DNA of 64,000 nucleotides, from contig NZ_MSZX01000009.1 in the NCBI RefSeq assembly GCF_002021565.1, positions 62,717 through 126,716 of the forward strand. Direction: 5' to 3'. The stretch is from Paenibacillus selenitireducens (GTDB taxonomy: Bacteria > Bacillota > Bacilli > Paenibacillales > Paenibacillaceae). The notes below the pieces were generated by a model. The model worked only from the letters and a program-made list of their open reading frames with translations, had not been told where the DNA came from and ran no database searches. The position numbers were made by a program, and so were the translations under genes. This document shows, in pieces, positions 54,119-63,164 of the stretch (the stretch's first letter is position 1; each line of letters opens with the position of its first letter).

Positions 54119-55291
54119 TCAGTTCCCGCTGGGACTCAGATCTGGCCCCTTCTCTTCTACCTTTATGTGCAAAGTATAGCTATATAAATTTGTGTCCTTG
54201 GCAATGGGGGAGTTATTTCTGAAGTAGAGTATGTTCTCCTCTCTCTTCGCATATTTCAAATAATCTCCTCGATATGGTGCATCGTTGGATTCGGCGTATT
54301 GGATATCAGCTGCACCAAGAAGTTTATCATACAGGATTACGGTTTGTTGACTTGAACGTTCGACCAGCTTCAGCAGACCGGAACCATTGGCACGGATGAG
54401 CAGAAAATCATCATCACCGCCTTCGATGAAATAGTTATCATCTTCGCCGCCGAATTTGACGAGATCTAGCGTCGACTTCACAACCCCTGTTCCATCCTCG
54501 ATGAAACGTAAAGTTTTGCCGTCTGTAAGCAGCAATTCATTTCCGAACTGAGTCACATTTTGTTCGTATCGTTGCCAATACTTGACGTCAGATTGACGTA
54601 TGACAGATCCGTCCTTGAGGATGAGGTAAAAGAGATGGTTGTTAATGTGTGGCTCCCCGTAATTATCTCCAATGGTAAGGAATAATAGGCCGCCGGGTGT
54701 CTTTCTAAAATCGAATGTAACGCCATCGTAGAGTTCGGATCCGAGATTTGCGATCTTGGTCTGGATGCCGTTTTTGTCCGTTACGAACAGCTCCCCCGTA
54801 TTCTTGACCACACTGTATGTCATGCCTGCATAGGTTTGGCTGGCTCCCGGATACGTATGCAATCCTGCAGCGCTTATAAGCTGGTGTTCCGCATCCCATG
54901 TAAGAGAATTACCCTCTAACGTCTGAACGATGAACCTCGCGGGTACGAAAAGCTCGTTCTTATTTTCATACGGAGCGGCACCTACATCGACGAGGCGACC
55001 GTCGATCACACCTGTTTTGCTTCCGATCCGCACCGCCGCTTTTTTGCCATAACCAATCATTTCTGCGCGTTGATGCGCTTTATCCCACGTTATGCTCATT
55101 CCGGCGGACTCCATGACAGAAGCGGAAATATAGGTTGTGCCATTTTTGACTACGGCGCTTCCAGAGGATTCCCCGCCTTGATCCCATGAGAACCGATAAT
55201 AGGCCGTTCCTCCGGCTTGCGCAACTGCGGGTACTGCAAGTAGTGCAGCGAATAAGGCAGTCGCTATCCATCTTGCTTTCAAATCCATCAT
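54119..55291 (-). CDS. Secreted copper-amine-oxidase-N-like domain protein
   Basis: 390 residues with a signal peptide (about 1-26, AQA). Residues about 35-140 are the beta-rich 'copper amine oxidase N-terminal' stalk repeat (VKNGTTYISASVMESAGMSITWDKAHQRAEM, PYENKNELFVPARFIVQTLEGNSLTWDAEHQLI). Despite the name it has no oxidase activity and is common in Paenibacillus as a cell-surface domain. The rest resembles a repeated DUF5050-like beta-propeller segment (GGLLFLTIGDN, DGKTLRFIEDG, GDDDFLLIRANGSGLLKLVE). Probably surface-attached; function unknown. Confidence 0.8.
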   Translation of the reverse strand: MMDLKARWIATALFAALLAVPAVAQAGGTAYYRFSWDQGGESSGSAVVKNGTTYISASVMESAGMSITWDKAHQRAEMIGYGKKAAVRIGSKTGVIDGRLVDVGAAPYENKNELFVPARFIVQTLEGNSLTWDAEHQLISAAGLHTYPGASQTYAGMTYSVVKNTGELFVTDKNGIQTKIANLGSELYDGVTFDFRKTPGGLLFLTIGDNYGEPHINNHLFYLILKDGSVIRQSDVKYWQRYEQNVTQFGNELLLTDGKTLRFIEDGTGVVKSTLDLVKFGGEDDNYFIEGGDDDFLLIRANGSGLLKLVERSSQQTVILYDKLLGAADIQYAESNDAPYRGDYLKYAKREENILYFRNNSPIAKDTNLYSYTLHIKVEEKGPDLSPSGN

Positions 55292-55418
55292 CCTCTCAAC
55301 GGTTTTCGTTACAAGGCATCACAAAAATATGATTTATTTGCTTTTTCCAATTCGGATTCTGGGATCAATCACTTCTATGTATCCTAGACGGATCTTCGTT
55401 AGGAAGAGTTGCTGATTA

Positions 55419-55643
55419 TTATTTTGTTTTTTCCCCATCAGCGAACGATAAACCTTTCTCTTCAAGGGCAATGCGTATGATCCCCATAGCTTTGGGACCC
55501 ATCCCATGCAGCTTCAGTACATCGGCCTCGGTGATCTTGCTCAACTGTTCCAGCTTTACAAATCCTGCTCCAGCAAGCGCACGAAGTGCCGGCTTAGCTA
55601 TTCCTTTGGGGAAATCCGGTTCAGATGGGGTCTCCTTCTCCAA
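55419..55643 (-). CDS. Helix-hairpin-helix DNA-binding-like protein
   Basis: 74 residues: IAKPALRALAGAGFVKLEQLSKITEADVLKLHGMGPKAMGIIRIALEEKGLSFAD, a single HhH unit like the RNA-polymerase alpha C-terminal domain. The frame starts at a TTG (55643) without a good ribosome site. An ATG 21-24 nt further up, followed by eight T's, would be in frame only if the T run lost one base. Confidence 0.7.
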   Translation of the reverse strand: MEKETPSEPDFPKGIAKPALRALAGAGFVKLEQLSKITEADVLKLHGMGPKAMGIIRIALEEKGLSFADGEKTK

Positions 55644-55745
55644 GAAATGAATTTCTAAGCAAAAAAAACATAACCTTATGATATCAGTTATTATGCATAT
55701 TAATAGTCAATTCTAGGATAACTATCGAATTCCTTTATTTCTTTG

Positions 55746-57011
55746 TTATATACCTAATGATCCCGAATTCAGCGAACGCACCTTATTTGATTTCCTTGCA
55801 CTCTCCAACGCATACCACATAGCATCCATCAAGTGATTAAACTCGTCTATAGGCTTGTTCAGTGTGTTACCGTCCCTGTCCTTATCCCACGTATAGTTAT
55901 TGATTTCGGTGATAAAGTTAACGCAACGTGGATCAATGACAATTTCGAAATCCTGTATGAATTGGATGCCGTTCATGATGGAATCTTTATCCTTGGCTGC
56001 TGCCTTGATTCTCTGCAATCCTAACCGTTTTAATTCGTCTATGCTCTTAGGTTCGGCGCTATCTGCAATGATAGGGCTTCTAGTGTACCCCTTACCGTCT
56101 AGGCGCTCTTATTTGGCTTTATTACTCATTCCACGTTCATACACTTCATCCAAGATGTAAAGCCGCATATTTTCCTTATCTACCGCAATAGAAATGAATG
56201 CTGTCGGGTCATGGGTATAACCGAAGTCCAAGCCATTGGCGACTAAATCACACCGTTTTAGAACGTCTACACGGTCAATCTCTGCCACTCTAAAATTGTC
56301 ATAGACTAATCCATCTGCAACGCCCCAATCACCGTCACACACAATACTAGCCCGTCGTGGATTCGTTCTATAAAGGCTCTCGTACCGCTTTTTGTCACCA
56401 TCATCCAGCCATTCATTCACTCGGAATGTCGTTGTCATTGCGAATGTGTCAGGCTCTTGTGTAGCTTCATCAAAGAACACCTTTTTAAGCCAATGGCGCT
56501 CACTCCACGGGTTAAATGTTACGGTTATCTGTTTGAAGAATTCGGGGTCATCGTAGCTACCACGGATAGACTCGACAACGGTTCGAAACTTATCATCTGA
56601 TTCGATTTCGTAAGCTTCCTCAAACCACGCCCAACACAAAGAACCCACATCAACGGTTATTGAGGTGAGTTTCAATGGATCGTCAAGTCCACGAAATATG
56701 ATTCGCTGTCCTGTCGGTTTATATGTTAACTCAGGAAGGCTGTCATTCGTTTTCCAAAGCGATTTCACGTCTAATTGATTGATAGCCCATTTAAGGTCTG
56801 TATAGCAACTCTGACGCAATGTATTACTGTAACGCCTTACTACTAGTGTATTAGCCCAAGGGTGCTGCATCATGCGATATATAAGGTTGAGCGCTGTTGT
56901 TTTGGACTTCTTCGAACCCCGCGAACCTTTGCACACTCGGTAAAAGTTACGATTGTTCCAAAAACGGTTATAACCTTTCCCTATTAACTTTTTAACGCTA
57001 ATAGCACTCAT
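55746..57011 (-). pseudogene. terL: Phage terminase large subunit with one in-frame stop
   Basis: A PBSX-type large terminase of 421 codons. The N-terminal ATPase carries the Walker A variant KGSRGSKKSKT (residues about 29-39) and CWAWFEEAYE near 130; the nuclease region includes NGLDFGYTHDPTAF. At 56109-56111 a TAA replaces codon 301, after which the same frame continues without a gap as ERLDGKGYTRSPIIADSAEPKSIDELKRL through LNSGSLGI. That is one nonsense change in an otherwise intact gene. Its ATG overlaps the small-subunit stop. No portal, capsid or tail genes follow, so it is an orphan relic, or a gene read by stop suppression. Confidence 0.88.
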
Positions 57012-57445
57012 GAATCATCATCTTCGGGAACATCGTTAACGAACGTAGGTAATTTGTGTGTAACGTCTATAACATCTTTCCATAGTCCATAACGCTTCCC
57101 TAGTTTCTCCGCAGCGTCTAGCCTTTCCTTCGTGCTTGGCGGCTTTGGTGTTAACATTTGCGCTCCACCGACTATACCAATAGGAATCTCTTCGTATTCC
57201 TCACCACGTAGGATTCGGGTTAAGGTTTCAAGAATCTCATCCTGTGAATCAATCCGTTCTTTATCCTTGGATTCCATGCGCTCGGCAATGTATGAATTCA
57301 CCTTAATGTTCCTTAATATCTGAACCGCTCCTGCTTCCGCTGCATTACCCGTTGAAATATATCCGGCTCTTATATATGATTCCTTGGCGTTACCTGTTTC
57401 AATATAGTAATCCGCAAACGCTCTTTGTCTTGGTGTTGTCTTCAT
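57008..57445 (-). CDS. terS: Phage terminase small subunit
   Basis: 145 residues. N-terminal HTH (TPRQRAFADYYIETGNAKESYIRAGYISTGNAAEAGAVQILRN) and a coiled region (AERMESKDKERIDSQDEILETLTRILRGEEYEEI) typical of PBSX-type small terminases, which bind the packaging site and hand DNA to the large subunit. Overlaps terL by 4 nt. Preceded by a terminator hairpin (57479-57523), so its promoter must lie in between or upstream reading must pass through. Confidence 0.88.
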   Translation of the reverse strand: MKTTPRQRAFADYYIETGNAKESYIRAGYISTGNAAEAGAVQILRNIKVNSYIAERMESKDKERIDSQDEILETLTRILRGEEYEEIPIGIVGGAQMLTPKPPSTKERLDAAEKLGKRYGLWKDVIDVTHKLPTFVNDVPEDDDS

Positions 57446-57478
57446 CCCTTCACCTCCCTACGTTGGTAGAAATAAAAA

Positions 57479-57523
57479 ATGGAGATAAGCCGTCTACATT
57501 ATTCGTAGATAACCTATCTCCAT
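57479..57523 (-). terminator. Terminator upstream of terS
   Basis: Stem ATGGAGATA/TATCTCCAT with partial inner pairing; the minus strand continues with TTTTTTATTT. Confidence 0.6.
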
Positions 57524-57694
57524 CGTTAATTTATATGTGTTTTCTGCTCTTAAATAAGAAAAAGAGGATGTCTTTTTTCGTTTTGTGAAAAAGACCCGCC
57601 CCCTCCCTTCGGATTTTCAAAGCGTTAAGTTCTAAAAAGATTTTATAACAACTTGCACACCCTGTCAAAGTCCATATACAGCGATAAAAAAGAA

Positions 57695-57715
57695 CTATCC
57701 ACAGGTTTATACACA
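57695..57715. promoter_or_regulatory. Two DnaA-box-like nonamers
   Basis: TTATACACA (57707-57715) fits TTATNCACA fully and CTATCCACA (57695-57703) differs by one base. Same orientation, 3 nt apart. Could be a replication-origin relic or chance. Confidence 0.3.
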
Positions 57716-57892
57716 ATATGTTGTATCACCTTGTGTTTGCTCACTATTTCATTTCTACCATTCACAACACATTAAACGCACCTTACCACCGCGACTATCT
57801 CATTAGGTTTGTGTTCGCTGTAAAGTACGTTGAATCTAGTGTGAATACTTTAGAAAAAAAGAATTCAAAAACATGTACCCATAAAAAAAGCC

Positions 57893-57912
57893 ACCTATTG
57901 GCGACTCATTAA
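57893..57912 (-). terminator. Terminator after the 223-residue gene
   Basis: A 7-bp stem with wobbles and loop AATA, followed by TTTTTTT on the minus strand. Confidence 0.5.
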
Positions 57913-57944
57913 TTCTATTTGTATTTAAAAAGTAATATTAATGG

Positions 57945-58616
57945 TTATGTTAAAATGATTGCAACAATCTTATTATTGTCACAATCAACTGTTACTTGCA
58001 TTGATTTGCACACACTTGCAAAAGCACGTACAGCAATATGATCTTTGAATGAGCTATCAAACGACCATTCATTTGGCATAAGAATAACGCAATCATTCAA
58101 TTCCATAAATGTGTTATAGATAAAGTCCCAAATTCCTTCTATATCATATTCATTTGTTATAGAGATCTGATCTAATGTTACATTAAATCGCTTAATCTTG
58201 CTGTATGATTTTTCATTCGTTTCCTTGTTATATAAATCATAAACAATAGGGTTCAAATTATTATTCACTTTAAGATTTAGAAACTTATTTTTTGCATTAT
58301 CTTTTATTGTTTGTAACATTATTTGAACTTCATTACCTTTTGTTACTTTTCTTATCATGTCAAAACAAGGTGCTATCTCTTCAATGATTTGTCTATAATA
58401 TTTTTCTTCTACTATCGGGAGATATAATACACCATTCATATCAGTTGAAATAAATTGAGCTATGAAGAACTGACATAGTGGGGATAATTCTTTATTATTA
58501 TCAAAATCCCCTGCATTAATTCGATCAATTTTAGGTCTAATCATTTCTTGCTTATTACTATTAATGGCTGGTTCCTCATCAACTTGTTTATGAAATATCT
58601 CTTCAAACAACTCCAA
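57945..58616 (-). CDS. Hypothetical protein, 223 residues
   Basis: No family recognised. Soluble, Asn/Lys/Ile-rich and clearly more AT-rich than its neighbours outside the island. It starts at a TTG with AGGAGG 8 nt upstream, a good ribosome site. C-terminal half VILMPNEWSFDSSFKDHIAVRAFASVCKSM. It lies behind the secreted-protein gene on the same strand; a long hairpin (58633-58691) separates them. Probably horizontally acquired. Confidence 0.6.
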   Translation of the reverse strand: MELFEEIFHKQVDEEPAINSNKQEMIRPKIDRINAGDFDNNKELSPLCQFFIAQFISTDMNGVLYLPIVEEKYYRQIIEEIAPCFDMIRKVTKGNEVQIMLQTIKDNAKNKFLNLKVNNNLNPIVYDLYNKETNEKSYSKIKRFNVTLDQISITNEYDIEGIWDFIYNTFMELNDCVILMPNEWSFDSSFKDHIAVRAFASVCKSMQVTVDCDNNKIVAIILT

Positions 58617-58632
58617 AACCGATTCCTCCTAT

Positions 58633-58691
58633 AATAACTAAAGGAGAAAAAGTCTAGGGTTCTAGCCCATATCTTTTTCTCCTTAGTTATT
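58633..58691. terminator. Long inverted repeat between the two island genes
   Basis: Arms AATAACTA-AGGAGAAAAAG and its complement (about 19 bp, one extra base) with a loop that itself contains GGG/CCC pairing. On the minus strand the hairpin ends in CTTTTTCTCC rather than a simple T run, so it is an unusual terminator, and could instead be an mRNA-protecting hairpin. Confidence 0.5.
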
Positions 58692-58703
58692 TTATTTAAA
58701 ATA

Positions 58704-59222
58704 TTATTTTACTTCAAACTGAATCGTACCAGGAGTAACCGCATATGCTACTCCACCCGAACCATCTGAAGATAAACAAGTAACTGATCCGTTTATTGTG
58801 GCAAATTTCTTACCTGCAAATGCATATGATTTCGTTGCTTGATTAGATACAGATCTTGGGGTACCAAATGTACTATATTTGAATTGCTCACCATAGGGCT
58901 CAATATCCCACGTAACAACCATATTAACATAACTAATCCATGTTTTTGGCGTCGTAATTGTAACTGTCCAGTTAGCATCTACAGTTTTACCATCAACCTC
59001 AGACCAGAAATCTAAATAACCATCAATCGTACCGCTACCTTTAGCTAATTGATTACCTTCAAGAGGTACCAATTTAATAGGAATTCGGACATGTTCAGGA
59101 TAGGTACCAGCTTCAACATTTTCACTCGGTACCTGTGATACTTCTGCAAACACACTTGTAGGTAATGCAACGATTAGAACTGCCAATAGAATTATGTGTG
59201 CAATTTTTTTAAAACTCTTCAA
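58704..59222 (-). CDS. Secreted hypothetical protein, 172 residues
   Basis: A signal peptide (KSFKKIAHIILLAVLIVALPTSVFA) is followed by about 145 residues of beta-type, Thr/Ser/Gly-rich sequence with one Cys. No family recognised. The start is taken as TTG at 59222, 9 nt after AAGGAG; the ATG three codons earlier overlaps the ribosome site, and the open frame reaches 59279. Extracellular; a lectin or toxin-like fold is conceivable but unsupported. Confidence 0.65.
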   Translation of the reverse strand: MKSFKKIAHIILLAVLIVALPTSVFAEVSQVPSENVEAGTYPEHVRIPIKLVPLEGNQLAKGSGTIDGYLDFWSEVDGKTVDANWTVTITTPKTWISYVNMVVTWDIEPYGEQFKYSTFGTPRSVSNQATKSYAFAGKKFATINGSVTCLSSDGSGGVAYAVTPGTIQFEVK

Positions 59223-59327
59223 AACAAGCATCTCCTTAGAGGTTAATTTTGTCGAGCTAGCTCTTAACCAGACTAACACCCCATTTTTTCCCAGTCAACC
59301 CAGATAATCCAAATCAGTTATATATTG

Positions 59328-59356
59328 ACCTACATTTTTTGTAATAAAATGTAGGT
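59328..59356. repeat. Perfect hairpin left of the IS element
   Basis: ACCTACATTTT-7-AAAATGTAGGT, an 11-bp perfect stem. Position fits a terminator or promoter-region structure of the AT-rich island. Confidence 0.4.
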
Positions 59357-59390
59357 TAGTGTATTTTTTAGGTCTATAAATATAGGTTTC

Positions 59391-61063
59391 ATGACCTATG
59401 CAGTTCAAGATAGATTCTGGTAATAATCAGATTCGGTAGTAATTAGTGCAGAAAACAGAAAAAAACACTTGACATTTGGAATACACCACAATAATTGCGA
59501 AGGATACCTTTTCTCAAGGTATTACTTCAAAAAAACAGGTGATTTCCCAATGAATACTTTACAAAAGCCAAAATTCCCAAAGCTATCTCTTAGTGAATGT
59601 GCTGGCGCTCCTATCTTACGCACCCTGTGGGATCGCTTTGACTTCTCCTTGCTCTTAACACAATCGGGTATGATGAAACGCAGCGGTACCCCATCTTGGT
59701 TGATTTGCTTTCTCTATGTTGTTGGTTTGGTATCCAATTGTCCTTCTGTTGTCCAAATGGCAGAATTAGCGAAGAGAGATAGCATACTACTAGCAATGTT
59801 TAAACCCTGGAAACTCGCTCAATACACGATAAGCCGTTTTTTTACAACTTCTTTTGCATGGAAAACCTTTGGGAAAAAGCGCGTAGAACGTTTGCAACAG
59901 GATGCGATAACACAACTTCAAGAGGGAGATGTTGTGAATTTAGACGACACCCACTGTGCTCATCCATACGCAAAGCAGCTCCCTTTTCTTAGCTGGCTCT
60001 ACGATCATTCTTCCAAAACCTATACGTGGGCCATGAATCTGGTGGTGCTACAAGCTGTTTTGAAAAGTGGACTTGAGTATCCTTTGTTTTACTCAGTCTG
60101 GCACAAACCTGAGATCAAAGGAGAAGGCCTTGCGAAGCTGGATCTCGCCAAGCAAATGCTTCTAATGCTGCGCGAATCCGTGAAATGCCGTTTATGGGTG
60201 GCGATGGATCGTTGGTATTTGTGTAAGGATTTTTTCGCTTTCCTGGAGTCCCACCATTTCGATTGGGTCACAAAGGCTAAACGTAATACGGCTTTATTTC
60301 GTAAGATAATTGAGCCGTGCACGGGGAAAGAACGTTACGTGCCGCTTACGCCCGTCATGCTCATTCGCGAAGTTTTTAATGATTTAAAGCGACAGGGATC
60401 CACGAGTCTCGTGTCTATTGCGATTCCAAATATCTATATGAAGCAGCCTACCATGGTTACGAACCGCAAGGGGAAGCAAGTGAAAAAGCAACGATACGTA
60501 CAGATCGCTGCTGTTGTAGCCATGCGTCTAAAAGAAGACGAGCAAGGAGTTCACGATACCATAGAAATGGATAAAGACGAATCCCCGGCCACGTACAGAG
60601 GGGCCTATCTACTCATTAGTAATCGCTACGACACTCCGAAGAAAGCTTTGCAGACATATGTGAAACGCTGGCGCATCGAGGTGTTTTTTCGTACAGCTAA
60701 ACAGGAATTGGCATTTGAACTGTGCCACTCCGAATTCGAAGCGCATCACCATGCCCATTTTGAGTTGTTATTTGCAGCAGAAACGCTGTTAGCTGTTGCT
60801 TTGTTTGAAATGAACAAAGAAAAAAAGAGTGAGGATGAAGGCTGCACTCACGGCGAAATGATCCGCGGCCTTTTCCACACTCGTTGCCAAACTCGCACGA
60901 GAACCTACAAAGGTCAAGAGCGAATCTATGTTGATTTTGACATAGAAGTGAAGAAATTTGCAAGTCTTATTCGTTTATTTTGGCCGGAACATTATCTGAT
61001 GCTTCTTTGGGGAGCGCCTAAACCGCATATTTACCAGGTGCTACCACGAACTGCATAGGTCAT
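59391..61063 (+). mobile_element. IS4-superfamily insertion sequence with 16-bp inverted repeats
   Basis: Perfect terminal inverted repeats ATGACCTATGCAGTTC (59391-59406) and its complement (61048-61063) enclose one transposase gene, total 1673 bp. Flanking bases (TATAGGTTTC left, ATGATATCAT right) show no obvious target duplication, so the duplication has decayed or the flanks were rearranged. Confidence 0.8.
59550..61058 (+). CDS. IS4-superfamily DDE transposase
   Basis: 502 residues from the ATG at 59550 (AGGTGA upstream). Catalytic triad: Asp in NLDDTHCAHPYAK, Asp in WVAMDRWYLCKDF, and Glu in RWRIEVFFRTAKQELAFELCHS, the last with the R-x3-E-x6-K layout of IS4-like enzymes. The gene runs to within a few bases of the right inverted repeat and is intact, so the element may be active. 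Confidence 0.9.
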   Translation: MNTLQKPKFPKLSLSECAGAPILRTLWDRFDFSLLLTQSGMMKRSGTPSWLICFLYVVGLVSNCPSVVQMAELAKRDSILLAMFKPWKLAQYTISRFFTTSFAWKTFGKKRVERLQQDAITQLQEGDVVNLDDTHCAHPYAKQLPFLSWLYDHSSKTYTWAMNLVVLQAVLKSGLEYPLFYSVWHKPEIKGEGLAKLDLAKQMLLMLRESVKCRLWVAMDRWYLCKDFFAFLESHHFDWVTKAKRNTALFRKIIEPCTGKERYVPLTPVMLIREVFNDLKRQGSTSLVSIAIPNIYMKQPTMVTNRKGKQVKKQRYVQIAAVVAMRLKEDEQGVHDTIEMDKDESPATYRGAYLLISNRYDTPKKALQTYVKRWRIEVFFRTAKQELAFELCHSEFEAHHHAHFELLFAAETLLAVALFEMNKEKKSEDEGCTHGEMIRGLFHTRCQTRTRTYKGQERIYVDFDIEVKKFASLIRLFWPEHYLMLLWGAPKPHIYQVLPRTA

Positions 61064-61137
61064 ATGATATCATGGTTATGACATAAAATGTATATTGGTT
61101 ATATTTCTGAAAACCTACTCCATGGAGGGATATATGT

Positions 61138-62187
61138 ATGAAAGTTGGCGAAGCACGGGCTTTCGCTGCCGAATGGGTCATTCAGCATGCGAGCCATGAT
61201 CACTGGTTCATAGGTGCGTATTTCAGCGGCTCAACCGTTGGTCTTCCTGATGATTTGGAGTTAGCCATCTCCTCTGATATCGATGTCGTGATCGTCATCG
61301 CACAGGAAGAACCTCCTCTCAAGCTTGGAAAGTTTATTTACCGTGGAACGCTCGTAGAAGTCACGTATCTGTCTTGGAATCAGCTCTCCTCCGTCGAAGA
61401 TGTACTGTCGAATTATCACTTGGCAGGCGGTTTTCGCACTGACACCATCATTGCGGATCCAACTGGAAATTTGCGAAGATTACAAACACAGGTATTCAGC
61501 CATTTTGCTGAAATGAAATGGGTGCGGCGCCGATGTGAACATGCTCGATCGAGAATCGAACAAGGGCTCCGATCCATCAATAGATCTGCGTCATGGCATG
61601 ACCAAGTTACGGCTTGGTTGTTCCCTACAGGCGTTACTACGCATGTACTCCTTGCGGCTGCGTTACGAAACCCTACGGTACGACTTCGATATTTTGCCGC
61701 ACGCGAGGTACTGTTAGATTATGGTCACGATTTGGACGGTCTTTATTTGAATTTGCTCAAGTTACTTGGGTGTGCTCACCTGACACCTCAGCAAGTTGAA
61801 CACCACGTCGCAGAATTAGCTTGTACATTTGACGCCGCCGCAGCGGTTGCTAAAACTCCATTTTTCTTCCGTACAGACATCACATCCGCAGCTCGACCCA
61901 TTGCGATCGACGGGAGTCTCCAACTAATCCGTACTGGCTATCATCGTGAAGCGATGTTCTGGATCGTCACTACCTTCGCGCGCTGTCATCAGATTCTCGA
62001 GGTAGATGCTTCGCTTCAAACACAACGGGAACGCAGCCACGCCTTTGAAGCGGTCATCGCCGATCTCGGGATCACCTCAACAGAATCCCTCATATCTCGA
62101 GCCGAGGACGTCATTCAGTTCCTACCGCAACTATGGAATACCGTTGAAATGATCCTTGTAACCAATCCGGCCATTACGGGCAAGTAG
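61138..62187 (+). CDS. Nucleotidyltransferase-like protein
   Basis: 349 residues. The N-terminal block FIGAYFSGSTVGLPDDLELAISSDIDVVIVI has the GS...D-x-D pattern of the pol-beta nucleotidyltransferase superfamily, as in aminoglycoside nucleotidyltransferases. The remaining 250 residues are helical (VTAWLFPTGVTTHVLLAAALRNPTVRLRYFA). Possible antibiotic-modifying or sensing role; not close enough to any known enzyme by eye. Codon use is more GC-rich than the island left of it. Only 74 nt downstream of the IS. Confidence 0.75.
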   Translation: MKVGEARAFAAEWVIQHASHDHWFIGAYFSGSTVGLPDDLELAISSDIDVVIVIAQEEPPLKLGKFIYRGTLVEVTYLSWNQLSSVEDVLSNYHLAGGFRTDTIIADPTGNLRRLQTQVFSHFAEMKWVRRRCEHARSRIEQGLRSINRSASWHDQVTAWLFPTGVTTHVLLAAALRNPTVRLRYFAAREVLLDYGHDLDGLYLNLLKLLGCAHLTPQQVEHHVAELACTFDAAAAVAKTPFFFRTDITSAARPIAIDGSLQLIRTGYHREAMFWIVTTFARCHQILEVDASLQTQRERSHAFEAVIADLGITSTESLISRAEDVIQFLPQLWNTVEMILVTNPAITGK

Positions 62188-62198
62188 ATGGGTGTAAT

Positions 62199-63056
62199 CT
62201 ATTTAGGATACACGGTCACGATAACCCCATCGATGTTATTCCCGGAAATCGCATAGGATCGATCTACGGGGACTTGAATGTCCGTATTTCCAGTCACTGG
62301 GTAATAGGTAACTTCATACGTCTCGCCATCGACTTTGTAAGTAAAGGACTTTTCTTTTTTCACATATTCCAGGTACTCTTCTAGAACCATATCCCGTTTG
62401 TTCATAATCGCACTGTGCGGCAGACCCACATAACGGTAGTGCCAAGGTTCATACTGAATGCCTGTGATTGCTGTTTTGTCCTTCGGATATCGCAGTACAA
62501 AACCATATTTCCATGCATGGTCCATCAGCCATTTCCCTTCCGGCGCTTGATTCATCTCCATCTGCGTGGACCCGATATCCAGGGAGAGACCCATGTTGTG
62601 CTCGCTAAACCCTGCAGGCAATGCATAGTCCGAGCCTTTTTCTTCATATAACTGACTCTGTTTATCAAAGTTTCGATAGCCGCTGTTCATCGAGAAATGA
62701 TTCACTTGATCCTGATTCGCATCCTTAACCATCTTCGCAAAAGATTGAGCGACATGTTCAGATAAGGAAATGTCGGTCTCTAATAAATTATATCCGGTCA
62801 CCCATTTTGAATCCTGAGTAAGACGAATCACGTCAGATTGTACGCCTTCCGGCTGAACAGGATACTTCGAATTCACTAATAACAAGTCACCTTGATATAT
62901 TTGATCTTGCGAAATTTGCATCGATATGTATTTCTCTTGAAATGACATGCTTGGACTTATACGAATCGGACTTGCGTCCGCAATTTTCCCTACTTGTTGA
63001 AAGATAATATAACCTAAAAGTACTAAAGTTACGAACAAAAAACCCCACTTCTTCAT
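62199..63056 (-). CDS. VanY-like D,D-carboxypeptidase
   Basis: 285 residues. A membrane anchor (residues 1-18) precedes an M15B catalytic domain (about 95-225) with SGYRNFDKQSQLYEE, the zinc motif S-E-H-x2-G-x3-D (GFSEHNMGLSLDIG) and EPWHYRYVG. A further C-terminal segment (VDGETYEVTYYPVTGNTDIQVPVDRSYAISGNN) is a beta extension seen in some VanY-type proteins. It trims the terminal D-Ala of peptidoglycan stems. The histidine kinase gene upstream is the likely controller. Confidence 0.88.
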   Translation of the reverse strand: MKKWGFLFVTLVLLGYIIFQQVGKIADASPIRISPSMSFQEKYISMQISQDQIYQGDLLLVNSKYPVQPEGVQSDVIRLTQDSKWVTGYNLLETDISLSEHVAQSFAKMVKDANQDQVNHFSMNSGYRNFDKQSQLYEEKGSDYALPAGFSEHNMGLSLDIGSTQMEMNQAPEGKWLMDHAWKYGFVLRYPKDKTAITGIQYEPWHYRYVGLPHSAIMNKRDMVLEEYLEYVKKEKSFTYKVDGETYEVTYYPVTGNTDIQVPVDRSYAISGNNIDGVIVTVYPK

Positions 63057-63164
63057 GCATTATTCCTCCTGTCCTTCGAACCTTTATTTAGGATAGGATA
63101 AACTTTTTAAAAAGAAGTAAGGTAAATATAAAGTTTTTCTTAAATTATCACATTTGGAAGTTGG

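Larger units (their letters stand above)
57446..57944. other. Gene-free AT-rich interval upstream of the terminase genes
   Basis: No supported gene in 500 nt. It contains the minus-strand terminator 57479-57523, a second terminator 57893-57912 and two DnaA-box-like nonamers at 57695-57715. Confidence 0.45.
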
